Assembly (NCBI GenBank): GCA_016177355.1
Contig: JACOVL010000104.1
Location: 1 to 5,539, forward strand
DNA from: Betaproteobacteria bacterium
Lineage (GTDB): Bacteria > Pseudomonadota > Gammaproteobacteria > Burkholderiales > SG8-41
Length of the DNA stretch: 5,539 nucleotides
Direction of reading: 5' to 3'
The translations under genes were made by a program, and so were the position numbers. Below are positions 1 to 5,539 of the stretch, in pieces. Positions within the stretch are counted from its first letter, which is position 1. Every line of letters begins with the position of its first letter. Below the pieces are notes generated by a model. That model was not told the origin of the DNA. It saw only the letters and a program-made list of their open reading frames with translations, and searched no databases.

Positions 1-789
1 CTTGCGGAGGTTGCCGTCGAATTTCTCGCCCATGCCGTAGATCACGGTCGGGTCGGCCTGCAATATCATGCCTTTGCGCAGGCGGTTGACGAATACCGCG
101 GCGATCAGCGTACGGTCCTCCTTTTTGCCGGTCTCTTTCTCGACGATGGAGGCAAGTATCAACGCCTCGTACGGCGTCGTGAACGGCAGGCTGCCCGCGC
201 GTTGTTCCCACCGGGCCGCGAGGTGCGATCGCATCAGCCGGTGCGAGCGGCGCAGCACGGCAAGATCGCTCGCTCCGCCGCTGAAATAATAGGTGTCCGG
301 AAAGAACCATCCCTCGGGCAGCGTTTCGGTGCTGCCGAGACGCCGCAGTATTTCGGCGTCGCTCAGCTCCCGGGTGTCGTGGCGGACCGCCGGATGCTCG
401 TCGAGCACTTTTCGCATTTGCTTGAAGGTCCAGCCTTCTACGAAGGTTACCGCGACCAGCTTGACATCACCTTGCGCGACCTTCTGCAACAACAGATAGG
501 GGGTCAGCGGCGGGGCTACCTCGTAGTTCCCGGCTTTGACGTCGCCGGCCTTGCCGAGGACGCGCGCCAGGACTTCGAATGGTTCGGGGCCGGGTAACAC
601 GCCGGCCTGCGTCATCTGTTGCGCCGCGCCGCGCAGGCTGCTGCCCGACCTGATGCTGAATTCGAGCGGCGCCGAGCCGAGCTCGAGCTCGCCGTGCGCG
701 TAGTACGCAAGCCATGCGGCCGCGAGCCCGACGCCCGCGAGCGCAACGCCGAAGAGCAGCACGAATGCCCGTATCGCTTTGTTCAGCAA
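1..789 (-). CDS. mltG: Endolytic murein transglycosylase MltG (YceG family), 5' part, runs off left edge
   Basis: MltG is an inner-membrane lytic transglycosylase that cuts nascent peptidoglycan strands and is thought to terminate glycan elongation. The window holds the first 263 codons and the frame is open to the edge. The E. coli protein is about 340 residues, so roughly the last 75 are missing. Visible in order: a short basic N-terminus, one membrane helix at about residues 8-30, a LysM-like region at about 43-112, then the YceG catalytic domain. That domain contains PEGWFFPDTY (158-167), ASIVEKETG (213-221), VNRLRKGM (234-241) and QADPTVIYGMG (244-254). The catalytic Glu (E218 in E. coli) lies in the VEKET segment, E217 or E219 here. 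The start is a TTG immediately after the fabF stop; no start further upstream in this frame is possible. I see no good ribosome binding site, so translation probably depends on coupling to fabF. The next candidate start, GTG at codon 10, would cut into the membrane helix. Family identity is secure; the start is less so. Confidence 0.95.
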   Translation of the reverse strand, partial: MLNKAIRAFVLLFGVALAGVGLAAAWLAYYAHGELELGSAPLEFSIRSGSSLRGAAQQMTQAGVLPGPEPFEVLARVLGKAGDVKAGNYEVAPPLTPYLLLQKVAQGDVKLVAVTFVEGWTFKQMRKVLDEHPAVRHDTRELSDAEILRRLGSTETLPEGWFFPDTYYFSGGASDLAVLRRSHRLMRSHLAARWEQRAGSLPFTTPYEALILASIVEKETGKKEDRTLIAAVFVNRLRKGMILQADPTVIYGMGEKFDGNLRK

Positions 790-2028
790 TCAGATCTTGC
801 GGAAAACCAGGCTGCCGTTGGTGCCGCCGAATCCGAACGAGTTCGACAGCGCGACGTCGATTTTCATCCGGCGCGCCGCGTTCGGCACGTAATCCAGGTC
901 GCACTGCGGGTCGGGGTTGACCAGGTTGATGGTCGGCGGCGCGACCTGGTCCCGTATCGCAAGCACCGAAAACACGGCCTCCACCCCGCCCGCCGCGCCG
1001 AGCAGATGCCCGGTCATGGATTTGGTCGAGCTGATGGCGAGCTTCCGGGCGTAATCGCCGAAATAATTCCTGACGGCGACCGTTTCGGCGATGTCGCCGA
1101 GAGGCGTCGAGGTGCCGTGGGCATTGACGTAGTCCACCTGCTCGCGATTGAGCCCGGAGTTCCTGAGCGCGTTGGCCATGCAGCGGACCGCGCCCTCCCC
1201 GTCCTCGCACGGTGCCGTGATGTGATGCGCATCGGCGCTCATGCCGTAGCCAGCGAGTTCGCAGTAGAGGTTCGCCCCGCGCTTGCGCGCGCGCTCGTAT
1301 TCCTCCAGTACCAGGATGCCCGCGCCCTCGCCCAGCACGAAACCGTCGCGGTCCCTGTCCCAGGGGCGGCTTGCAGTCGCAGGATCGTCATTGCGCCCCG
1401 ACAGCGCGCGCGCCGCGCAGAAGCCGCCGACGCCGAGCGGCGAGACGCACGACTCGGAGCCTCCCGCGACCATGACGTCGGCGTCACCGTACTCGATCAG
1501 GCGGCCTGCCTCGCCGATGCTGTGGTTGGCGGTCGTGCACGCCGTGACCACCGCCAGATTCGGCCCCTTCAGACCGTACATGATGGAAAGCTGGCCCGAG
1601 ATGAGGTTGATGATCGTGCCCGGGACGAAAAACGGCGAAATCTTGCGCGGGCCGCCGGCGATCAACGCGTCGCGGGTCTCCTCGATCAGCGGCAGCCCGC
1701 CGATGCCGGAGCCGATGCATACCCCGATCTGCTCGCGCGCCTCGCGCTCGAAATCGAGCCCTGAATCCTTGATCGCCTCGATTGCCGCCGCCAGCCCGTA
1801 ATGGATGAAGGTGTCGAAGCGGCGGGCCTCCTTGGCCGAAAGGCAGCTGGCCGGATCGAAGCCCTTCACCTCGCCCGCGATCTGCGAGCTGTAGGCGGAT
1901 GGGTCGAAACGGGTGATGCGGGTGATGCCGGATTTGCCGGCGACGATGTTCTGCCAGGCGCCGGGAACCCCGATCCCGACGGGGGAAACGATGCCGAGCC
2001 CGGTGACGACGACTCTACGCCTGGACAA
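790..2028 (-). CDS. fabF: 3-oxoacyl-ACP synthase II (KAS II)
   Basis: FabF condenses malonyl-ACP with a growing acyl-ACP, with loss of CO2, in the cytosolic elongation cycle; in E. coli it also makes cis-vaccenate in response to temperature. The product is 412 residues, close to E. coli FabF (413). The thiolase-fold catalytic triad is complete: Cys164 in TACTT, His304 in NAHGTSTP and His341 in TGHLLGAAGG. Lys336 is in SSTKSMTG, and the glycine-rich NSFGFGGTN loop is at 396-404. The start is TTG, chosen because the protein then begins SRRRVVVTGLG as in the family and because GGAG lies 5 nt upstream. It starts 23 nt after acpP, the usual acpP-fabF pairing of enzyme and carrier. FabB is a paralogue, but length, sequence character and the position after acpP favour FabF. 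Confidence 0.97.
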   Translation of the reverse strand: MSRRRVVVTGLGIVSPVGIGVPGAWQNIVAGKSGITRITRFDPSAYSSQIAGEVKGFDPASCLSAKEARRFDTFIHYGLAAAIEAIKDSGLDFEREAREQIGVCIGSGIGGLPLIEETRDALIAGGPRKISPFFVPGTIINLISGQLSIMYGLKGPNLAVVTACTTANHSIGEAGRLIEYGDADVMVAGGSESCVSPLGVGGFCAARALSGRNDDPATASRPWDRDRDGFVLGEGAGILVLEEYERARKRGANLYCELAGYGMSADAHHITAPCEDGEGAVRCMANALRNSGLNREQVDYVNAHGTSTPLGDIAETVAVRNYFGDYARKLAISSTKSMTGHLLGAAGGVEAVFSVLAIRDQVAPPTINLVNPDPQCDLDYVPNAARRMKIDVALSNSFGFGGTNGSLVFRKI

Positions 2029-2033
2029 ATTCG

Positions 2034-2037
2034 CTCC
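2034..2037 (-). promoter_or_regulatory. Ribosome binding site of fabF (supports TTG start)
   Basis: GGAG lies 5 nt upstream of the TTG codon at 2028-2026, within the 23-nt acpP-fabF gap. There is no in-frame ATG or GTG at a better distance, so this site decides the unusual TTG start. Confidence 0.65.
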
Positions 2038-2051
2038 GGACGGGCCGCGGC

Positions 2052-2291
2052 TCAGGACTTGAGGTGGGCCTTGATGTAATCGATTGCCTGCTGGACGGTG
2101 GCGATCTTTTCGGCTTCCTCGTCGGGAATCTCGGTCTCGAATTCCTCCTCGAGCGCCATCACCAGCTCCACCGTATCAAGCGAGTCCGCGCCGAGATCGT
2201 TCACGAACGACGATTCGTTCTTGACGTCCGCCTCGTTGACGCCCAGCTGCTCGGCAACAATTTTCTTGACGCGTTGCTCGATGTTTTCCAT
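2052..2291 (-). CDS. acpP: Acyl carrier protein
   Basis: AcpP is the small acidic carrier to which fatty acyl intermediates are bound as thioesters on a 4'-phosphopantetheine arm. The product is 79 residues, close to E. coli AcpP (78 including Met). The attachment serine is Ser37 in the GADSLDTVELVM motif, at the start of the acidic helix II that docks partner enzymes. The ATG at 2291 is chosen because MENIEQRVKKIV is a normal ACP N-terminus and a strong purine-rich ribosome binding site lies directly upstream. A longer in-frame reading from a TTG at 2342 would add 17 residues with no ACP similarity and would run through that site. acpP is preceded by the only sizeable gap in the cluster, which fits a separate promoter for this very abundant protein. 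It is followed 23 nt later by fabF. Confidence 0.98.
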   Translation of the reverse strand: MENIEQRVKKIVAEQLGVNEADVKNESSFVNDLGADSLDTVELVMALEEEFETEIPDEEAEKIATVQQAIDYIKAHLKS

Positions 2292-2296
2292 GCGAA

Positions 2297-2307
2297 TCCC
2301 CTTTCCT
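2297..2307 (-). promoter_or_regulatory. Strong ribosome binding site of acpP
   Basis: The minus strand reads AGGAAAGGGGA, ending 5 nt before the acpP ATG. This is the strongest Shine-Dalgarno-like signal seen at any gene start in the window, and it fits the high expression known for ACP. It fixes the acpP start at 2291. Confidence 0.8.
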
Positions 2308-2385
2308 CTACAGGATGAAATGTGCTTGCGGTTCACCCTCAATCCCGGCTGCTGCGGGGGGTGGTCGAAGTTCAGTCAGGGCGCT

Positions 2386-2409
2386 ATTTTACCAGATTCA
2401 ACATGTCAA
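2386..2409 (-). promoter_or_regulatory. Candidate acpP promoter in the fabG-acpP gap
   Basis: The minus strand has TGGTAAAAT (2394-2386), which fits an extended -10 element (TGN plus a TATAAT-like hexamer). A perfect TTGACA is at 2409-2404. The two are only 12 nt apart, too close for a standard sigma-70 pair, so the extended -10 may act alone or one of the two may be chance. Transcription from this -10 would give a leader of roughly 85-90 nt before acpP. The surrounding bases (about 2385-2438) are clearly AT-richer than the rest of the window, as expected for a promoter region. No start site can be proven from sequence. Confidence 0.4.
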
Positions 2410-2416
2410 AAATGTT
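2400..2416. repeat. Short inverted repeat overlapping the TTGACA element upstream of acpP
   Basis: AACAT (2400-2404) and ATGTT (2412-2416) are perfect 5-bp inverted arms around a 7-nt AT-rich spacer. The repeat overlaps the TTGACA hexamer of the candidate promoter, so it could be an operator. It is short and lies in AT-rich sequence, where such repeats arise by chance. I do not recognise it as the site of a known fatty acid regulator. Confidence 0.3.
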
Positions 2417-2438
2417 CCAATAATTCAATGGTTAACAA

Positions 2439-3179
2439 TCATTCCATGTGCATGCCGCCATTCACATGCAGCGTGCACCCGGTGACGTAGTCCGCCCCGG
2501 GAGAAGCCAGGAACAGCACGGCGGCCGCCACGTCCTCCGGCCGCCCCAGCCGCCCCAGCGGGATGCGCTGGGTCAGGGCGGCGCGCTGCGCCTCGTCCAG
2601 CGTCCGGGTCATGTCGGTCTCGATGAATCCCGGCGCGACGCAATTGACGGTAACGTTGCGGCTGCCGATCTCGCGCGCGAGCGATTTGGAGAAGCCGACG
2701 ACGCCGGCCTTCGCGGCGGCGTAGTTGGCCTGGCCGGGGTTGCCGATGGCTCCGATCACGGAGGTGATGTTGATGATGCGCCCGTAGCGCGCCTTCATCA
2801 TCGAGCGCAGCACCAGCTTGGACAGGCGATAGACCGGCTTGAGGTCGGTCGCCATGATCTCGTCCCACTCCTCGTCTCTCATGCGCACCAGCAGGTTGTC
2901 GCGCGTGATGCCGGCGTTGTTGACCAGGATGGCGATGTCCCCGAATTGCTTCTGGACTCCGGACACGACCGATTCGGACTGCCGCGCGTCGTTGACGTTC
3001 AGCACCACGCCGCCGCCCTGGATGCCGGCGCCGGCCAGCTCGCGCCGGATGCCCTCCGCCCCCGCCGCCGTGGTCGCGGTTCCGGCCACCACCGCGCCGT
3101 GGCGCCCGAGCTCGAGCGCGATCGAGCGGCCGATGCCGCGCGATGCGCCGGTGACGAGAGCGATTTTTCCTTCGAGCAT
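2439..3179 (-). CDS. fabG: 3-oxoacyl-ACP reductase (NADPH)
   Basis: FabG reduces 3-ketoacyl-ACP to 3-hydroxyacyl-ACP with NADPH, the first reduction of each elongation cycle; it acts as a cytosolic tetramer. The product is 246 residues (E. coli 244) with a short-chain dehydrogenase fold. Visible motifs: TGASRGIG cofactor loop (10-17), NNAG (87-90), catalytic Ser140 in NITSVIG, Tyr153 and Lys157 in YAAAK, PGFIETDM (183-190), and the C-terminal VNGG typical of FabG. The fourth tetrad residue, Asn110 in E. coli (ETNL), is Asp112 here (ATDL). The ATG at 3179 gives the usual N-terminus MLEGKIALVTG and overlaps the fabD stop by one base (TGATG). No clear ribosome binding site is seen, so translation is probably coupled to fabD. 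A longer frame reading into fabD is a shadow. Confidence 0.97.
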   Translation of the reverse strand: MLEGKIALVTGASRGIGRSIALELGRHGAVVAGTATTAAGAEGIRRELAGAGIQGGGVVLNVNDARQSESVVSGVQKQFGDIAILVNNAGITRDNLLVRMRDEEWDEIMATDLKPVYRLSKLVLRSMMKARYGRIINITSVIGAIGNPGQANYAAAKAGVVGFSKSLAREIGSRNVTVNCVAPGFIETDMTRTLDEAQRAALTQRIPLGRLGRPEDVAAAVLFLASPGADYVTGCTLHVNGGMHME

Positions 3180-4111
3180 CACTGTTTGAGCGCCCGCAGC
3201 GCCTGTTCGAGCGACGCGGGATCGGCAATAGCATACCCCTGGAGCCTGTCGTCTATGCGCCGGGTCATGCCGGCCAGCGCCTTGCCCGGCCCGCACTCCG
3301 CGACGTGCGCGACGCCCGCCGCCGCGATCTTGCGCACCACTTCCACCCAGCGCACCGGGCTGCACGCCTGGCGCGCCAGCGCGTCCTTGATGCGTTGCGG
3401 GTCTTTTTCCGCCGCCACGTCCACGTTGTTCACGGTCGGGATGCGCGGCGCGCTGAAACCGACCTTGGCGAGGTAGCCGGCGAGGCGGTCGGCTGCGGGC
3501 TTGAGCAGCGAGGAATGGAACGGCGCGCTGACCGGCAGCATCATCGCCCTTTTGGCGCCCTGCGCTTTTGCGGCCGCTGCGCCGCGTTCCACTGCTGCTT
3601 TATGGCCGGCGATCACCACCTGGCCCGGCGCGTTGAAGTTTACCGGCTCTACGATCTGGCCCTGTGCGGCGTCGCTGCAGGTTGCGCGCACGGCGTCATC
3701 GTCGAGCCCGAGGATCGCGGCCATGGCGCCCTCGCCCATCGGCACCGCTTCCTGCATGGCTTGCGCGCGGAAGCGCACCAGGGGGAGCGCGTCGCGGAAC
3801 GCAACCGCTCCGGCCGCCACCAGCGCAGTGTATTCGCCCAGGCTGTGGCCGGCGACGATGGCCGGTTCGGCGCCGCCCGCCTCGCGCCAGGCGCGATACA
3901 CCGCGTAGCCCGCGGTGAGCATGACGGGCTGGGTATTGACGGTGGCATTGAGCTCTTCCGCCGGCCCTTCCGCGACGAGCTTCCACAAGTCCTGCCGGAG
4001 CGCGTCGGCTGCCTCGGCGAACACCGCGCGCACCGCTTTCGATTCCGCGAAAGCCTGCATCATGCCCACCGACTGCGAACCCTGTCCCGGAAAGATAAAG
4101 GCGAATTTCAC
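3179..4111 (-). CDS. fabD: Malonyl-CoA:ACP transacylase
   Basis: FabD moves malonyl from CoA to AcpP, supplying the extender unit for FabH and FabF. The product is 310 residues (E. coli 309). The GQGSQ oxyanion motif is at 9-13, and the nucleophile is Ser90 in GHSLGEYTA. Arg115, which binds the malonyl carboxylate, is in the segment before MQEAVP. The catalytic His199 is in SAPFHS, and Gln248 corresponds to E. coli Gln250. Active-site spacing matches E. coli with a constant offset of two. The start is GTG, giving the normal N-terminus KFAFIFPGQGSQ; a GGTGA sequence overlapping the fabH stop, 4 nt upstream, can serve as ribosome binding site. It lies 4 nt after fabH and overlaps fabG by one base, so the three genes are almost certainly one translationally coupled transcript. 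Confidence 0.97.
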   Translation of the reverse strand: MKFAFIFPGQGSQSVGMMQAFAESKAVRAVFAEAADALRQDLWKLVAEGPAEELNATVNTQPVMLTAGYAVYRAWREAGGAEPAIVAGHSLGEYTALVAAGAVAFRDALPLVRFRAQAMQEAVPMGEGAMAAILGLDDDAVRATCSDAAQGQIVEPVNFNAPGQVVIAGHKAAVERGAAAAKAQGAKRAMMLPVSAPFHSSLLKPAADRLAGYLAKVGFSAPRIPTVNNVDVAAEKDPQRIKDALARQACSPVRWVEVVRKIAAAGVAHVAECGPGKALAGMTRRIDDRLQGYAIADPASLEQALRALKQ

Positions 4112-4115
4112 CGCG

Positions 4116-4120
4116 TCACC
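4116..4120 (-). promoter_or_regulatory. Ribosome binding site of fabD, overlapping the fabH stop
   Basis: GGTGA lies 4 nt before the fabD GTG start and shares its TGA with the fabH stop codon. A ribosome finishing fabH would sit on this site, which favours coupled re-initiation. The match to the anti-Shine-Dalgarno sequence is modest. Confidence 0.45.
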
Positions 4121-5081
4121 AGCGCATCAGGACCGCGCCCCACGTGAAGCCGCCGCCCACCGCTTCGAGCAGCACGTGCTGGCCGGGGCGTATGCGTCCG
4201 TCGCGCGCCGCCTCGTCGAGCGCGAGCGGGATCGAGGCCGCCGAGGTGTTGGCGTGGCGGTCCACCGTCACCACCACTTTTTCCATGCCGAGGCCGAGCT
4301 TTTTCGCGGTCGCCCGGATGATCCGGATGTTGGCCTGGTGCGGGACCAGCCAGTCGATGTCGGCCTTTTGCAGCCGGTTTGCCGCCAGCGCCTCCCCGAC
4401 GATGTCGTCGAGCACCTTGACCGCGAACTTGAACACCCCGCCGCCGTCCATCTGCAGCAACGGCCGCCCGCTGACTTTGCCGCCGCACACGGTTCCAGGC
4501 ACCGACAGCATCCCGGCGTGCGAGCCATCGGCGTGCAGGTGGCTCGACAGGATGCCCGGGGTGTCGCTGCGCCGGAGCACGACCGCGCCGGCGCCGTCGC
4601 CGAACAGCACGCAGGTGGTGCGGTCGTTCCAGTCGAGGATGCGCGAATACACTTCGGTCCCGACCACGAGGACATGCCGGTGCTGCCCCGACCGCACGAA
4701 CTGGTCGGCTGTTGCAAGCCCGTAGATGAAGCCGCTGCACACCGCATGCACGTCGAACGCCGGGCAGCCCCGCACGCCGAGCTTGGATTGCAGCAGGCAC
4801 GCCGTGCTCGGGAACACCATGTCGGGGGTGGCGGTTGCCACCACGATGAGGTCGATATCGGCGGCGGCGATCCCGGCCGCTTCCAGCGCCTTGCGGCTGG
4901 CGTGCAGCGCGAGATCGCTCGCGCTTTCGTCCTCCGCGGCGACGTGCCGCTGCCGGATCCCGGTGCGCGTGTAAATCCACTCGTCGGTGGTGTCCACCAT
5001 GCGCTCCAGCTCATGGTTGGTCAGCACCCTGGCCGGGAGATAGCTGCCGGTGCCGGCGATCCTGGAGCGGTTGCCGCTCAC
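4116..5081 (-). CDS. fabH: 3-oxoacyl-ACP synthase III (KAS III), initiating enzyme
   Basis: FabH condenses acetyl-CoA with malonyl-ACP to begin fatty acid synthesis and is a feedback-controlled entry point. The product is 321 residues (E. coli 317). The Cys-His-Asn triad of KAS III is present: Cys115 in DVHAVCSGF, His248 in VPHQANIRI and Asn278 in RHANTSAAS. TDEWIYTRTGI (32-42) near the N-terminus and GGGFTWGAVL (309-318) at the C-terminus are also typical. The start is GTG at 5081, which overlaps the plsX stop (GTGA) and gives the standard beginning SRIAGTGSYLPARVLTN. A purine-rich AAGAG about 6 nt upstream may be the ribosome binding site. A longer open frame upstream to about 5417 reads through plsX in another frame and has no FabH similarity. 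KAS III-like proteins of secondary metabolism exist, but the fab context makes the housekeeping enzyme far more likely. Confidence 0.97.
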   Translation of the reverse strand: MSGNRSRIAGTGSYLPARVLTNHELERMVDTTDEWIYTRTGIRQRHVAAEDESASDLALHASRKALEAAGIAAADIDLIVVATATPDMVFPSTACLLQSKLGVRGCPAFDVHAVCSGFIYGLATADQFVRSGQHRHVLVVGTEVYSRILDWNDRTTCVLFGDGAGAVVLRRSDTPGILSSHLHADGSHAGMLSVPGTVCGGKVSGRPLLQMDGGGVFKFAVKVLDDIVGEALAANRLQKADIDWLVPHQANIRIIRATAKKLGLGMEKVVVTVDRHANTSAASIPLALDEAARDGRIRPGQHVLLEAVGGGFTWGAVLMRW

Positions 5082-5539
5082 GCCGCGCTCTTGTGGATGG
5101 CCGCCATGCGTTCCGCGATATGCGCGAGCACGCCCGTGCGGGCCTCTTCCAGCGCCCGCCGGATCGCGAATTCGAAGGCGTAGGCGTCGGCGGAGCCGTG
5201 GCTCTTGATCACGATGCCGCGCAGCCCGAGCAGGCTCGCGCCGTTGTAGCGGCGGTGATCCACGCGCTGCTTGAAGGCGTTGATGACCGGCAGCGCGACC
5301 AGGCCCGCCAGCCGGGCGTAGGGATTGCGCCCGAATTCCTCGCGCAGGTAGGTGGCCAGCATCTGCGCCAGCCCCTCGGAAGTCTTGAGCGCGACGTTGC
5401 CGACGAAACCGTCGCAAACGATGACGTCGGTGGTGCCCTTGTAGATGTCGTCGCCTTCGACGTAGCCGTGGAAGTTGAGGCCGCTCGCGCGCATCAGCTC
5501 CGCGGCGCGCTTCGTGAGCTCGTTGCCCTTGATGTCCTC
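5078..5539 (-). CDS. plsX: Phosphate acyltransferase PlsX, 3' part, runs off right edge
   Basis: PlsX converts acyl-ACP and phosphate to acyl-phosphate, the acyl donor for PlsY, and so links fatty acid synthesis to phospholipid synthesis; it is a peripheral membrane protein. Only the last 153 codons are present, with the frame open at the right edge. The fragment begins EDIKGNEL, continues with YVEGDDIYKG (26-35) and the signature DVIVCDGFVGNVALKTSEG (38-56), and has GASLLGLRGIVIKSHGSAD in its second half, all characteristic of PlsX. A methionine at 5494 is internal, because family motifs continue upstream of it. The stop codon overlaps the fabH start by 4 nt (GTGA). The plsX-fabH-fabD-fabG order is widespread in proteobacteria, often with rpmF upstream, which would lie beyond the window. 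Confidence 0.97.
   Translation of the reverse strand, partial: EDIKGNELTKRAAELMRASGLNFHGYVEGDDIYKGTTDVIVCDGFVGNVALKTSEGLAQMLATYLREEFGRNPYARLAGLVALPVINAFKQRVDHRRYNGASLLGLRGIVIKSHGSADAYAFEFAIRRALEEARTGVLAHIAERMAAIHKSAA

Noticed and set aside
467..1210. 247-codon minus-strand frame spanning the fabF/mltG boundary
   Set aside because: It is out of frame with both real genes and Arg/Gly-rich; the true frames here carry FabF and MltG catalytic motifs.
619..1764. 381-codon open frame on the plus strand, antisense to fabF and part of mltG
   Set aside because: It is the mirror of strongly supported genes in GC-rich DNA, where antisense frames stay open by codon bias. The product is Arg/Ala/Asp-rich with no recognisable domain.
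2292..2342. N-terminal extension of AcpP from a TTG at 2342
   Set aside because: The added 17 residues do not resemble ACP, and the extension reads through the strong ribosome binding site of the ATG at 2291.
2344..2358. Small GC hairpin (CCCG / CGGG with a 7-nt loop) in the acpP leader, considered as terminator or riboswitch element
   Set aside because: The stem is only 4 bp and no U-tract follows on the minus strand; it resembles no riboswitch I can recognise.
2417..2440. Possible intrinsic terminator just after fabG
   Set aside because: The sequence is AT-rich with only a 3-bp CCA/TGG pairing and no GC-rich stem before a U-tract, so it does not support termination.
2448..3476. 342-codon plus-strand open frame antisense to fabG and fabD
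   Set aside because: Low-complexity His/Arg/Asp-rich translation without motifs; it is fully explained as a shadow of two clear genes.
3915..5183. 422-codon plus-strand open frame antisense to fabH
   Set aside because: It is longer than fabH itself, but the translation is His/Arg/Val-rich and motif-free, while the opposite strand carries a complete KAS III with an intact triad.
1..5539. Search for a mobile element, CRISPR array, defence genes or another novel system
   Set aside because: All coding space is filled by seven housekeeping envelope-lipid and peptidoglycan genes in a familiar order; no direct repeat arrays, terminal inverted repeats or foreign-looking genes were seen.

Overview
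The window is a stretch of the classical bacterial type II fatty acid synthesis (fab) cluster. Every supported gene lies on the minus strand. Read right to left in the direction of transcription, the order is plsX (3' part only) - fabH - fabD - fabG - acpP - fabF - mltG (5' part only). All seven products are recognisable from catalytic motifs. The GC-rich sequence, the gene order, and mltG directly after fabF with no pabC between them suggest a betaproteobacterium (Nitrosomonadales, Rhodocyclales or Burkholderiales type). This placement comes from remembered gene order and protein character, not from a search.

Layout: plsX (5539-5078) runs off the right edge. It overlaps fabH (5081-4116) by 4 nt. 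A 4-nt gap separates fabH from fabD (4111-3179), and fabD overlaps fabG (3179-2439) by one base. The only real intergenic gap follows, 147 bp at 2292-2438. It is AT-rich on its fabG side, carries a candidate promoter and a small inverted repeat, and ends in a strong Shine-Dalgarno sequence for acpP (2291-2052). After 23 nt comes fabF (2028-790). mltG (789-1) begins on the very next codon, in the same reading frame, and runs off the left edge. No gene-free stretch exceeds 300 bases, and I saw no tRNA, rRNA, CRISPR array, insertion sequence or convincing intrinsic terminator.

How the genes work together: FabD loads malonyl onto AcpP. FabH condenses acetyl-CoA with malonyl-ACP to start a chain. 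FabG reduces the 3-ketoacyl-ACP, and FabF carries out the later condensations. PlsX takes finished acyl-ACP into phospholipid synthesis as acyl-phosphate. The dehydratase and enoyl reductase are not in the window. MltG is a membrane-anchored murein lytic transglycosylase, which ties envelope lipid supply to peptidoglycan synthesis by co-transcription.

I found no undescribed system here. The points most worth a second look are an Asn-to-Asp change in the FabG active-site tetrad, the AT-rich acpP control region, and the fabF/mltG junction (one TGA, same frame, TTG start without an obvious ribosome binding site). There is also a contrast in initiation signals: acpP has ATG plus a strong site, while fabH, fabD, fabF and mltG use GTG or TTG.
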